Part shown: piece after piece, positions 24,918 to 36,417 of the stretch
How the letters are laid out: each line of letters opens with the position of its first letter
How positions within the stretch are numbered: position 1 is the first letter of the stretch
Assembly (NCBI RefSeq): GCF_037975245.1
Contig: NC_092563.1
Coordinates: 18,773,594-18,837,593 of the forward strand
DNA from: Apostichopus japonicus
Taxonomy: Eukaryota > Echinodermata > Holothuroidea > Aspidochirotida > Stichopodidae
Reading direction: 5' to 3'
Length of the DNA: 64,000 nucleotides
The notes under the pieces: generated by a model
Seen by the model: the letters and a program-made list of their open reading frames with translations, nothing else
Database searches by the model: none
Told to the model about the DNA's origin: nothing
Position numbers and translations under genes: made by a program

Positions 24918-25714
24918 ACGGAAGCGTAGAAGAGACATTGCATTGACGAGTTACCAACTTGACAAAACGACAATTACCTGCAAATTGAAGAGTTGACGAG
25001 ATGGTAACGTGACAAAATTCAGAAAATTGACGTTTTGACGAGATAACGGATCTCGTCAATGCATCAATTTTCTGCAAATTGACGAGTTGCACACTTGTAT
25101 GTATGTATGTGTGTATGTATGTATATTAGATCCTCCTGCAAGCAGGAACTCGCGAAGAAGCCTAATTGGCTTATCAAAGCCGCAAGCTGACCGAAGTCAG
25201 TCTCTCACATTCATATTTAACGTCCATGATTTTGAATTGTTAATTGTCATTTTGTCAACAACTCTGTAACTGGACGGCATACATTAATCTGGGAGTGACT
25301 CGAACCGGGGACCTTATGATTGAAAGGCACCGGTGTTAACCGGTAACTTACTACCATCTCGACAAGATGACAAAATTCAGAAAATTGACGAGTTGACGAG
25401 ATAACGGATCTCGTCAATGCTTCAATTTTCTGCAAATTGACGAGTTGCACACTTACTACGTATACCATCTCGACAAGATGACAAAATTCCAAAAATTGTT
25501 GCATTGACGAGATCCGTTATCTCGTCAACTCGTCAATTTTCTGAATTTTGTCATCTTGTCGAGATGGTAGTAAGTGTGCAACTCGTCAACTTGCAGAAAA
25601 TTATTTTCTGAATTTTGTCACGTTACCATCTCGTCAATTCGTCAATATTTGCAGATAATTGTCGTTTTGTCAAGTTGGTAACTCGTCGATGCAATGTCCC
25701 GTCTACGCTTCCGT
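24918..25714. mobile_element. fold-back element made of TTGACGAG-type repeats (797 bp)
   Basis: Long inverted arms begin acggaagcgtaga at the left, with the complement at the right. The flanking 8 bp duplication agattcct is perfect (24910-24917 and 25715-25722). Inside, short blocks such as ttgacgagttgacgag, ataacggatctcgtcaatgc and gcaaattgacgagttgcaca recur in both orientations. A tRNA-like segment lies in the middle. It is absent from the equivalent place in copy B, so it inserted after the duplication or was lost there. No coding capacity. Confidence 0.85.
25280..25350 (-). repeat. tRNA-like SINE fragment
   Basis: Read on the minus strand it contains ggttaacaccggtgcc followed by ggtccccggttcgagtcact, resembling the D-arm side and T-arm (B-box GGTTCGAGTC) of a tRNA. 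No complete cloverleaf or acceptor stem could be formed, so it is called a tRNA-derived repeat rather than a tRNA gene. Confidence 0.5.
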
Positions 25715-25799
25715 AGATTCCTAATCAATTTTTATGTTTACACTACACTACGGTACTACCATTACCAACTTTCCCTTTCACATTCATACACCAAACCAT

Positions 25800-25868
25800 T
25801 GCTCATACTACTACTACTACCTCATAGCCAAGGCCTGTGAAACTTAAAGAAAACAAAACTTGTCAAAG
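25800..25868 (+). other. candidate 5' untranslated exon of SRCR copy A
   Basis: Sequence ending tgtcaaag|gtaagttc is a strong splice donor and is conserved in copy B (ending 51596). A matching acceptor, gattttcag (ending 28374), lies 18 bp before the ATG. The exon start is not determined; the position given is arbitrary. Inference only. Confidence 0.35.
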
Positions 25869-25906
25869 GTAAGTTCATTTTGAAAGACTTGGTGAACTGA
25901 TTAACA

Positions 25907-26794
25907 TTCTGAGGTATCTTCCAAAAGCGATTCTGAGAAATTTCAAGCGGATTTGGATAAGATTTTTTCCTGGTCTCAGGGGTGGCAAATGCTTTTTAAT
26001 ATTGATAAATATAGGGTAATGCACATTGGTAGTAGTAACCAAAAGTTTACATACAATCTTAATGGTGTGGAGTTACAGGAGGTCTCTGTTGAAAGAGACT
26101 TAGGTATCTACATTGACTCATCTCTGCAAACTTCTAAACATTGTCTTGAACCTGCTAAAAGAGGTAATAGGGTTTTAGGTATGATCAAGAGGAACTTCAG
26201 TTTTCTGAAAGAGGACATCGTAGTTACAGTAGGTTTTATAAGCAGTTGGTTCTAAGGCCTCATCTGGAGTCTGCTGTGCAGGATTGGAACCCTTATTTTG
26301 CTAAGGATAAGGAAGTACTTGAAAAGGTCCAGAGGAGGGCTACTAGGATGATTAGTTCCTTAAAGAGGGTTCCTTATTATAGGCGGTTACAACTGTTGAA
26401 TCTCACCACACTGGAGCTTAGGATGTTACGTGGGGACTTGATCCAGGTTTTCAAGATTGTGTATGGTTTCGACAATTTATCCTTTACCGACTTTTTCATG
26501 TTTGCTAACAGTAGTTGTACTAGAGGTCATTGTCTTGAACTCCAAAAGTCGCATAGTAGGATTAATATTCGGCATAACTTTTTTTCTAATAGGGTTGTGA
26601 ATGAGTGGAATGGTTTGCCTGAGAAAGTTGTACTTGCAAGTAGTGTCAATGGGTTTAAGAATGCTTTGGACAAGCACTTTAAGCGTTGTAATCGGGTCTG
26701 AGTGTTTGTGTCTTCAGTTTTTTTTTCTCTCTCTATAGGGTCCTTGATGGGGACTTAAGTGTCCATCCTGATCCTTTTTTCTACTAAACTAAAC
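25907..26794 (+). mobile_element. 5'-truncated CR1-like LINE
   Basis: Two overlapping frames (25953-26255 and 26246-26701) encode the end of a CR1/Jockey-type reverse transcriptase: FSWSQGWQMLFNIDK, VERDLGIYIDSSLQ, then EKVQRRATRMISSLKR and VVNEWNGLPEKVV. The 3' end is (ACTAA)n-like and it is flanked by taaca (25902-25906 and 26795-26799). Copy B has the intact empty site, so it inserted after the duplication. The two frames overlap by a one-step shift, so it is dead. Confidence 0.88.
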
Positions 26795-27225
26795 TAACAG
26801 CGAAAACGACAGTCGAACTTAGTCCACTGACTAGGCTAAGTATATATAGCCTCTACTTCCGCGTAGCCTTTCGAGATTCAAGTAGGCTTGTACTGTCGTA
26901 CAGTAGGCTTCAACTGGCTAGGCTACATTGTAGTGTCACTGGCAAGTAATTAAGGCCTATACTCATTACTAGTCTATAGGATTGCAAGTTGCAGTAACGG
27001 CTTGATGTTATGTGATACCCAATTGACATCGTTTTCGGGTGTAAGCCACAGTTTCACATCTGAAATGGTGTCCCAAATGGTTTAAAAAAAAACAGCCACT
27101 GAACGTTAAGTCAATTGCAGTGATCTCTAGCCTAAGTTAACTAACAGTAACACCATGCTCATTACCCCTGTCTGTATTCTGTGCATGTTTTTGTCCCATC
27201 TGTTACTGGTACTTGTCATGCAGCC

Positions 27226-27282
27226 TTTGGAAACGATCCTGCTACTGAAGGATCGAAACGTCAGGCCAACTTATTTTTACAC
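27226..27282 (+). ncRNA. decayed hammerhead-ribozyme-like motif
   Basis: A stem GATCCT...AGGATC is followed by GAAACGTC and AGGCC, which can pair with the upstream AGCCT as stem I. The CUGAUGA core is decayed (tggaaac). The duplicate at 52024-52076 keeps a better core. Such motifs are carried by Penelope-like elements and related non-autonomous elements. Probably inactive. Confidence 0.4.
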
Positions 27283-28392
27283 ATTCTCCTACATAGGCTC
27301 TGTAATAGATAAGCAGTTTGCTAACAGTTTTATTTTATTTTGATTCTAAGTTAACAAAGTTAGGCTTCTGCACCTTTTGTCAAGTTTGTGTAATGCAAAC
27401 TGGGAAGGCCTATACAAGTTACTAGGTTTGATATAGAACTGGGGGTAGTTCGGACTTGGCCTGCTATGACATACATAGTACACTTCTGCTGCACATCCAA
27501 GCAAAATTAATAATTTTGTATTCAATCAATGCTTACATTGAACCTGTTTAAACAAACAGATGGCCAAAAATATGTAAAGTGAAATTATTCAGGGCAGTTT
27601 TACAAATTTATTTTGAGGATATTCCTGCAACAGTTTGGAACATTTGTCTGTATTGACTCATTACTGTATGTCTGTGTTATTACTTTAAATTTCAAGTCCA
27701 TATTTTGTCTATAATATATTTTGGTATCACTTTTTTGTCAGTGTTTGTTCAGTATAGACCCCAAAAATTATGTTCTTTGGTCTTGCTTGGAGTACATATG
27801 CTCTATTGTAGACCATGTCAGTATTGCCTCTAAATTTGTGCATGTTAAACATTATTTGGAGGGTAATTTTTGCACCAAATTACTGAGTGGTCCCCAGGTG
27901 AAATACCCGGATTTTGCTGAAACCTCACCAGCTTTTTGTATTATACGAGGAAACAAAGTCACAGACAAATTTAGCGCCAAAAGGGTTGCAAAACCCAAGC
28001 GGTCCTGCAGTTTATATTGCCCTCTGAAAAATACTGTCACAGAATTTATTTTTTTCCCTTCAAGGGTTTCATGTGAAGTTAAATATTGAGGATAATTAAT
28101 TATATTTAAAGTATCACGTCTGAAAGTATTTAAAAGTGACCGTAAATTGCTTGTTGAATTTGTGTAACATGACTAACCATTAATTGACTTCCTAGCACTT
28201 TTGCAACAATGCTGATGACACAATACCACCATCACATGCAAACTTTATTTTTGGTGGGGGGGGGGGCGGAGCATGCATAAAGAACTGTACGGATGTTAGT
28301 ATAGTTTTAATCGTTTGTACAATGTATTTATAATTTTATATAATGTTTTATCTTTGATTTTCAGCATTTACTACTGTAGCAGGCCTATCATC

Positions 28393-28498
28393 ATGGTTTG
28401 GATAAACAGTGCCAGTCCGTCTTCATCTCGTCTTGCTTGCCTTACCAGAATAACCCTTGTATACATGTTCTCTGGGATGATGCGTGCCCTCTCACAAG
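28393..28498 (+). CDS. SRCR copy A, exon 1: signal peptide
   Basis: Starts ATG and encodes MVWINSASPSSSRLACLTRI followed by a hydrophobic run and ALSQ, ending in phase 1 at a gtgagc donor. The leader is only moderately hydrophobic. The ATG is retained in copy B, and the phase matches the SRCR exon, which supports this start. Confidence 0.68.
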
Positions 28499-31400
28499 GT
28501 GAGCACAATTTAAATAAAGCCGCACACTATGTACACTATGAACCAAACTCATAGCAAGACTGTATAGTCTGTACTCTTAATATTTTAACATAGTTGCCTT
28601 TACACATTCTTGTCCTCGTTGTACTGGTACTCATACTCACACTGAATTGGAATCAAAGTACTGTATGTGGTCAGTGCAAACATTCAAATTAAGTGCTCAT
28701 ACCGGTTGGTCGTAATTAGAGCCTTATATTTATACTATAAGTTTTCAATTTCGAGTTTCTAACACATTAACATATATTCCAACAGTCCGGAAGTCTAAGA
28801 TCATGCGAGTCTAAGATCAGTGAGTATAGGATAGAAAGTCGAGGAACAATTCAAAACAAGCCCTCAGGTGAGCTTATAAATAAGTATGAGCCCTCCCTCA
28901 CATAAGTATTGTAAGTAGGAGAAACAAATATATTCATGACAAATATAAACAAAGATATAATAACAAATATATAAACAAATATATAGCAACAGAGAGAGTA
29001 GAAAAGGAAACTAAAAAACAGCACAAAAAGCATAAAATTAAGTAACTAGTGTTTGAAGGTTTCTTGAAGGAACATAATGAATTTCGGTCCAAACTGTAAC
29101 TAGGAAAAGAATTCCATGGTTTGGCCTATTATAGGGATTGTTGTGCTAATTGTACAGGAAGGTTGAGAAAGAGGGTTGTGGGAACACTGAAATTTAGAAT
29201 TAAATGATTCATGAATGGAGCCATGAACCCAATAAGATGCAAAAAGTCCAACTTGATTGCATCATCGCCACACGGACAAACACACACAGTCTTAGAACAA
29301 CCTGTAGAACAAGATACAGAGGGAAATAGTACTAGAAGTAATTTATCAGCAATCTAATGTATTGTATGTATTGCAATCATGTAATGTTTGTAAACATTTT
29401 CACATTTTTGTGTTTTTTTTTTATAGGTTTAGAATTCTCATTGTGTGCAATGTTAGTCTCACTAGTGTTGTTTGTAAGGTCATGGAGTCAATTGTTAAAA
29501 AGTCTATGGCAGTCACTTCAGCAGTCAGTCTTTGATAAGAGGGTCTCAACATGGCTTTTGTCAAAAGAGGTCTTGTCTCACCTTTTTTCTTGAGTTTATA
29601 GAAGATGTAACAAGCTCACTCAATTGACAGAAGTCTGTAGATGTAGTGTTCCTGGATTTCCAGAAGGCCTTTGATAAAGTTCTCCACTTTAGCATCTTTT
29701 ACTTAGGCTGAAAAGAAAGGGTGTCAATGGGAATTCACTGTCTCGGATCGAGAATTGGCTTGGTAATAGGAAACAGAGGGTGGTATAATTAAAGGCTGTG
29801 CTTCTTCTTGGCAGGACGTTACTAGTGGGATTTTGGGTCCCTTGTTGTTTGTTGCCTAGATATAAATGACATTGACAGAGATATTTTGTACTAAGAAGTT
29901 TGCTGATGACACCAAATTGTATTCTGAGGTCTCTTCCAAAAGCAATTCTGAGAAATTTCAAACGGATTTGTATAAGATTTTTTCCTGGTCTCAGGGATGG
30001 CAAATGCTTTTTAATGTTGATAAATGCAAGGTGATGCATATTGGTACAGTAGTAGTAACCAAAAGTATACCTATAATCTTAATGGTGTGGAGTTACAGGA
30101 GGCCTTTAATGAAAGAGACCTACAGTAGGTAACTACATTGACTCATCTCTGCAACCTTCTATTAAAACATTGTCTTGAAGCTACTAAAAGAGCTAATAGG
30201 GTTTTAGGTATGATTGAGAGGAACTTCAGTTTCCTGAAAGAGGACATAGTACTGTAGTTAGGCTTTATAAGCAGTTGGTTAGGCCTCATCCTAAAAGAGT
30301 GTTCCTTATTATAGGCGGTTACAACTGTTGAATCTCACCACACTGGAGCTTAGGAGGTTACATGGTGACAATTTATCCTTCACTGACTTTTCCATGTTTG
30401 CTAATATTTAGTAGTTGTTCCAGAGGTCATTGTCTTAAACTCCAAAAGTCACAAAGTAGGATTAATATTTGGCATAACTTTTTTTCCAATACAGTTGTGA
30501 ATGAGTGGAACGATTTGTCAGAGAAAGTTGTACTTGCAAGTACTGTACTGCGAATGGGTTTAAGAATGCTTTGGACAAGCACTTTAAGCATTGTAATAGG
30601 CTCTGAGTGTTTGTGTCTTCAGTTTGTTTTCTTCTCTCCTATAGGGTCCTTGATGGGGACTTGAGTGTCCCTCCTGATCGTTTTTTTCTACTAAACTAAA
30701 CTAAACTAATGCATTATTTCCTCTTTGCTCTATGATCCAATTACTGCTGATAATGAGGTTGTATTTTTAATTTCTTCTCTTTTCCTTTAAATACTTACTT
30801 TTTATCTTTTTTGTCTTTAGCTGTTGATGTAAGGCTGGTTAACAATGCTGGCATTGAACTCTACTCATATGAGCAGCTTGGATTTGTAGAAGTTTCAGTG
30901 ACTGGAGAAGAAGCCTATGTTGCTTTGTGCGGATCTGTAGTGGCAAACTTTAAGACAGGTAGCGTCATTTGCAGACAATTGGGATTAGGACCGCCAGTGC
31001 TAGCTGAGAACTTGTATGGATCTTCCCAGGGTTCCAGCGAGAGGATGAAATACTTTCTGGCAGAGTCTTGTGATGGGACTGAGTCTTCCCTAGGAGAGTG
31101 TTCTTTAAATTTTTTGGAGGCAAACCATGACTGTGGCGTGCTTCAAGTTCAATGTTTACCAGCTAACGCATCAGGTAAGAGTCAGAGGGTTTTTTTTATC
31201 AGCAGTTTGAGTGAAATTGTTAGTAATGTTTCTTCTATCTAGCTATGTTTCTATGCTTTGTTTCTATGCTATGCTAGCTACATTTCTATCTATGATTCTA
31301 TCTACTGTAGCTATTCCTGTTTTCAAGATGTTTACATTTAAAATGTGCTAATGCCATTTAAATGTTTAGGTTAACAGGAGAAGGATATATACTGTGTGTT

Positions 31401-33523
31401 TCATCTCTTCAGTGCAGGCCTTAATGTTAGCATTAGTTTTAATAACTGAACCAAAACATGTTTTTTTTTTTTAAATATTAACAAAAAGATCACCCATGGT
31501 AACATGCAGCACTGTTTGTCCTTGACAGAATTTGTAACACTTTCTGAACGTTTCTTCGTGGGCCATAAAAGTCTTAAAGAGTTCCTGGGAACTGAGAATC
31601 TGGCCTAATAGTCTTTGTATAATTAAACTGTATATATTCCTGTCAATTCAAATTCATTCAGCTCTCGAATGGGTCATTTTCTGAAGAAAATTCAAAGTGC
31701 CGTAGAACTTCAACCTAGATTTCTGAAATGGTATGTTTTAATGGTCTACAACAATATCAAAATGAAATTTGTGCCTTGAGTTCATTCTTTAAAAATGGTT
31801 TTCCATATTTTTAGGTCAGAATGACATAAATAGCAAATTACATTACTGCATGGAAGTTGCATCTGTAGAGATGTTGCAGGTTACAGTATTTCAGATACTG
31901 TACTCTATGTACTGTACATCTTGAAAAGGTTTCCGTGGTTACAGATTCCATGGTCTTTATATTCCCCGAAAATTGTCCAAATGCTTGGCTGTACTATTGC
32001 TTTTATGTTCAAATGCCATCTCTCTTAGTAGAGTCATAACTTTCCATTCTCACTCACTCACTCACAAAATAAAAATAATAATAATTAGTAAATAATCAGT
32101 TTAAACACAAGTCAACATCGATCCATCATATAAATAGACTATGTACTTTTTTGATGTTTTATGATCAATGATTATTTTGTCATAGATTTTGATGTGGCTT
32201 TAGTACGGCGCAGTCAAAACAGTATGGAAGGCATACCGTTGGTGTACCTGGATAGGCAGTGGTCTCCAATATGCCACGGTGTCCTCAATGACGCTGTTTG
32301 TAACCAGTTGGGTCTCGGAGACGAGGGGGGCTGGAAAGAAGTGCCTTCGTGGGTGGAAGTCTTTGATAACACGCATCGAGAAATTGGCTTCTCCTGCTCA
32401 TCTACTACAGAATCGCATCTGCGAGAGTGCCAACTGACTGCCATATCCTGCTGTGAATGCACAGGATATTTATCAATTTCATGTCTCGGTGATTACGATG
32501 ACAGCGGTAACGGTAGTCGAAGAAGAAACTCAGGAGGTGAGTCAGTCAGTAGTCACAGCAGTCAATAGTTGTAGTCAGTACGGCCTCTAAATGTCAGACC
32601 GTTTCAAGTTGCCAATAATTTCAAATGTGGCCAGGTTAATCAAAGTTAAACCACACTGATCTGTATCACTCCTGAGTTGATTTTGTTTGTTAATTTTAAA
32701 ATGAAACATGCTTTGACAGAAACAATGGTAAGGTTTGCTTATATACCATTTAGGTATCATGACATGGTTTAATCCAGCACTGTAGTAATGAGTACCATGG
32801 ACTTAATTATCTAACAAGGTAACATATTCTGTACCCTCTACCCGACACCACTGGGAGGCCCATCCCATAATCTCACAATACAGTGTATGTGCTGTAGAAT
32901 ATCTTGCTTGGCGAGATCACTTTCGTAGGAGGACCAGAAAAAATTACCAAAATTGAAGAAAAAAAAGTAGGAATTTTCAGTCAAACAGCTGATGTTGGTT
33001 TCATTGTTCTCGTTTAGGGTATTCCTACTTCTACGGATTTGTGGGTGTGATAGTCGTCGTGATCATCATAGCGAGGAGGTTCTATATCGCAAAGACTCGT
33101 CAAACCAATGGCCGCCTTTGCACCCTGTCAGGTAATGCACGGACATCACGTGTGCGCCGCCCTAGGGATGCAACTTCATCTTCCAACAACGGCCCAAGTA
33201 TTCCGGCAGCCCAGTATACCAATACGCAACCGTCATTCGGTGCAGAGTACAACACACCTGCTTCGTTTTCAGCGTTTCCACCACCTTATTCAGGCGTTAG
33301 CTCCCCAGCTTACCCTCCCGTATCTGAACCTGGTGCACAGACTTCTGCCCTAGCTTACCCTCCCGTATCTGAACCTGGTGCACCGACTTCTGCCCTAGCT
33401 TACCCTCCCGTATCTCAACCTGGTGCACAGACTTCTGCCCACGATCAGCAAGTGACCGCCCCAGCTGTAGACCCCAATTTACCAACCTACGAAAAAGCAT
33501 CGAAGGCTGATGGTCCCAGGTAA
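28393..33523 (+). CDS. type I transmembrane SRCR receptor, copy A (four coding exons)
   Basis: Predicted join: 28393-28498, 30821-31174, 32186-32536, 33018-33523, giving 438 residues. All three introns are GT-AG and phase 1. Exons encode signal peptide, SRCR, a second diverged SRCR, then transmembrane helix plus tail, the same plan as the minus-strand gene at 9385-14740. The proteins likely sit on the cell surface and sense extracellular ligands; ligands are unknown. The tail carries PPPPY and PTYEKA, possible WW-domain ligase sites. Intron 1 holds a CR1-like LINE. A strong donor at 25868 and acceptor at 28374 suggest a 5' untranslated exon. Without splicing at 32536 the frame stops at 32568, giving a protein with no membrane anchor. 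Copy B is the recent duplicate. Confidence 0.82.
29425..30711 (+). mobile_element. degenerate CR1-like LINE in intron 1 of copy A
   Basis: Translated fragments include VSLTSVVCKVMES (29452 onward), VDVVFLDFQKAFDKV (29638 onward), KKFADDTKLYSEVSS (29895 onward) and VVNEWNDL, all reverse-transcriptase or downstream CR1 motifs broken by stops and frameshifts. The 3' end is ctactaaactaaactaa. The duplicate lies at 57365-58646, so the insertion predates the segmental duplication. Confidence 0.85.
30821..31174 (+). CDS. SRCR copy A, exon 2: first SRCR domain
   Basis: 354 bp, phase 1 at both ends (acceptor gtctttag, donor tcag|gtaaga). It encodes VDVRLVN, VICRQLGLGPPV, ESCDGTESSLGEC and VLQVQC, with six cysteines in SRCR spacing. 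It differs from copy B at 11 positions, ten of which change the residue. Confidence 0.88.
32186..32536 (+). CDS. SRCR copy A, exon 3: second, diverged SRCR domain
   Basis: 351 bp, phase 1 at both ends (acceptor gtcatag, donor g|gtgagt). It encodes GIPLVYLDRQWSPICHG, AVCNQLGLGDEGG, FSCSSTTESHLREC and LSISC. The loop before the last strand has extra cysteines (SCCECTG), so an additional disulfide is possible. It is followed by a Ser/Arg-rich linker. Confidence 0.86.
33018..33523 (+). CDS. SRCR copy A, exon 4: transmembrane helix and tail
   Basis: The acceptor is ctcgtttag, phase 1. The exon begins GYSYFYGFVGVIVVVIIIAR, a membrane helix with a basic stop-transfer, then a tail with PPPPYSGVSS, three 16-residue repeats of the type AYPPVSEPGAQTSAL, and LPTYEKASK before TAA at 33521-33523. 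This exon lies outside the duplicated segment; no counterpart was found beside copy B. Confidence 0.84.
33300..33443 (+). repeat. 48 bp in-frame coding tandem repeat, three units
   Basis: Three nearly identical 48 bp units encode the 16-residue tail repeat with YPPVSEPG. The unit is a multiple of three, so copy-number changes would preserve the frame and vary tail length. Confidence 0.9.
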
Positions 33524-36417
33524 ACAGAAATGCTTCAGTTTTCTTGTTCAGGGTTAATATTCCGCCTACTGTATACTGCATTCTGTAAAATCTAGTTTTG
33601 CTGATTCCGTGCCCTGAGACAAAAGGGAAAAAAGTTCAAAGGTCATTTGAGGTCAACAGAGGGCAATTTTGTAAACACAACTCAAAAAGAACATCTTTAT
33701 TGAACTGATCGGTATGTAGATCCAGCTTGGTGAGTACAAGAACCCTATCAAAATTGAGTTCAGTTCAGTTTTGTGAAGGGGCACTGAAGGGGTGGAATGT
33801 GTCATCATGCAATTAATATTTTCAGAAATATGAAAATGTGGACAATGTGAAATATTTCCTAATGTATATTAATAGTTATGTCTTTCATCATATTATTATC
33901 ATTGTTATTTTTCTATAATTTATTTTGTGTTAAACCTCATCATTATTGCCCCCAAAATTGTTGCCAAAAAGGTTTAAAAAATACCACTTTGTCTGGAGAT
34001 TCTGACTTGACAAGTTATTCCAAGACATCGGGGAATCTTGAACTAAAACTTTGGTTGTCCCAACATGGAAAATGCTTTGCGCGTAGCCTTAGAGGGCAGG
34101 TTGAAATCTGAGTCAAGTTGACCATGGTCAGACTATCTAGCATATTTTTCTAGCATTAAATTTACTGTCATTGCAATAAAGAGTTTCATATTTTCAGTGA
34201 TGGGTAGGTTAAACCTTTGTTTAATTTCCATCAATACTAAGCATAATCTATTAACTGATATTATTTAATGTTGGGAGCAGGGGTGTTGGGGGGGGTGGTT
34301 CACCTCTGGTCAATGTCAACATGGGTGCAGCTAACCGAAGCTATAATCAACCTTTACCAATTGTGTGTGAAAAAATTGTGACCAAAACATTGCTTCAGTA
34401 ATCTTATACAAATATTATGATTTTCATTACGAAAAAGTAAGGAGCAAAGCAATTAATAACCTGACCTTTATGTGAACATTAAGGCTTGTTTAAAATAACA
34501 GCAAATGATTTTTAAGTTTTTTTTTTTTTTGATCTTTGATGTGAAAATTTCCTTACTTCAACTGATGTTCCAAAACTCAAGAATAAAAAGACATTTTTAA
34601 ACAATGTGTGGGCTTTACATGAACACCTCATGTAGCGATTATACCTCATTTAATGTAAGCAATATCGATAGAGGCTTTGTAAGTGCTAGAGTATGAAAGG
34701 TCATCAGTATTGCCGCCCCCAACCCCCTACCTCCCCCTCCCCCAACAAAATTAAGCAAAAGGATGTTAGAATGTCGAGTAGTGGTATATTCATGGTGGTG
34801 TTATTACCATGTTCAAATCATTGTATAGTAATTCATGTACTACTTAAAACTCCGTCATGACATGGAATATTTTTTTACTGTAGTAGTGATCGGGACCAAT
34901 ACTGGTGGCCTTAAAACAGTAGAGGCTTTTAAAGTTATTATTGTTATCATTTCTGGTCACCTGCTGTAGGCAGCCAAATAACCTGTACAGTTGGCATGTG
35001 TTTGTATGTATGTGACGCACTAGTTTGTTAACATGTTATCTCAAGATAGGTAACATCTGCAGTTCACATAGTTGGTGTGTTGCTTCCCCAAAGAACCCTA
35101 TTGTTTTGGGTGGAGGTCAAAGGTCATCTGGGATCAGAATCAGATCCAGAACCTGTCAATCAAAGGAGCTCATTTAAGGTCACAACTTGATATCCTTGTT
35201 TACACGATATCTCAAGATAGGACACTTTTATTGGCTCTGGTATTTTACATGTTGCTTCATGCAATGCAATTGGTCGCTCTATACGTAGCTGTGCAAGCAG
35301 CTTATACATCCACAAGCTGCTGTTGTATTGGGGAAAAAACTCACAGCTATATGGAGGAAATGTCTTAAAATCATACTTGTTTAAGTTCATTGCCAGGAGT
35401 TTATGCTGTAATAAACATAAATGCTCACGGGGTACTAGGCATGATGGTAGAGTTGGCTGTCATAATATTGCTTTTATTAGCTTTTCACCTCCTTGCTTCA
35501 GGAAGTGGACCACAGTGCCTGTTGTCTATGATGTCATAATGGGCAGGTGTTTGTCAAAATCTTTAATTTCCTCTCATAATCTGCATTTTTCATGTTATAA
35601 TGTGAATGTAGCTGCCAATTCTTTTATATATATATTTATCAAAATGCAATATGATTTTATTCTGTGGATGAAATCATGAAACAATTCAGCTCTCTGTTGC
35701 AAGATCCCCCCCCCCCCCCAAAATAAAAAATCACAAAATTTGAAAAATTGAAAAATTCATAGATATTTGCATAATGCAGAATGCCATCAGGGTGAATAAA
35801 GATGTAGAAAACTTACAGCAATTTTAAGCAATCAACTGCAGCCACTGGAAAATATCCCATTAAATAAGTTTGCCCTGTTTCAGGACCTAACCTCTAACTT
35901 TACAATTGATATTGGAGGCAAGGGGAATCATTTAGAACATCTGTTTTATGTAAACTTTCTAATTATTTTTCGAATGAAAGTAAAAACATTTTAGTATCCT
36001 ATTATTTTTACTTCAACTTTGTTTAGTTTTTCCTATATCAAGTGAAAATGTTTAAAGTTATATTATGCCATCATAATCAGTCTGAGTAGGGTTCGTGTTG
36101 TCTCCTAAAGAGTATCTAGCAATCATCAACATTTGTCGGTTTTCACCTTGAGCCAAACCTGTTTTTCCTTTTCATATGCATACAGTTTTTCTGTACAAAT
36201 TTTTTGATTTTTTTTTAAAACAGTTCTCATGCGACAAAAAGCAGACTGAATGTAGTTGAGTCAAGGAGTGGAATGATTTCACTCCAAAAGCCTTTCAGAT
36301 TTGATCAATTCTTCACCTAGAGTGTGATGGAATTAAATATGATTTAACATTTTGGGGAAGTGGTTGAAGACAGTTATTTCTATCGTGTATAGACTGTGTC
36401 TCCTATCTGTGGATAGG
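33524..36417. other. non-coding; 3' UTR of copy A at the left, dispersed repeats
   Basis: No further coding exon was recognised. It includes two copies of the half-site repeat (about 33620-33760 and 35080-35200) and G/C runs. Confidence 0.45.
35085..35200 (+). repeat. half-site repeat with a perfect DR1-type element
   Basis: Contains 'cctattgttttgggtgg' followed by aggtcaaaggtcat, two AGGTCA half-sites in direct repeat spaced by one base. This is the consensus bound by HNF4/RXR-type nuclear receptors. A weaker relative lies at 33635-33660. The site is seen; function is not established. Confidence 0.55.

Larger units (their letters stand above)
21627..32823 (+). repeat. segmental duplication, copy A
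   Basis: The stretch matches 41119-63053 in the same order and orientation, at a few percent divergence, once insertions unique to each copy are removed. It carries two nested hATs, a promoter-proximal region, and exons 1-3 of the SRCR gene. Insertions unique to copy A are the truncated element at 24509, the fold-back element at 24918 and the LINE at 25907. Homology ends about 195 bp before the transmembrane exon. Confidence 0.88.

Noticed and set aside
25280-25350. Functional tRNA gene on the minus strand
   Set aside because: Only D-like and T-like segments are present; no acceptor stem or consistent anticodon arm could be built.
24918-25714. CRISPR-like array of short repeats
   Set aside because: The repeats occur in both orientations without uniform spacers, are flanked by a target duplication, and the genome is animal.
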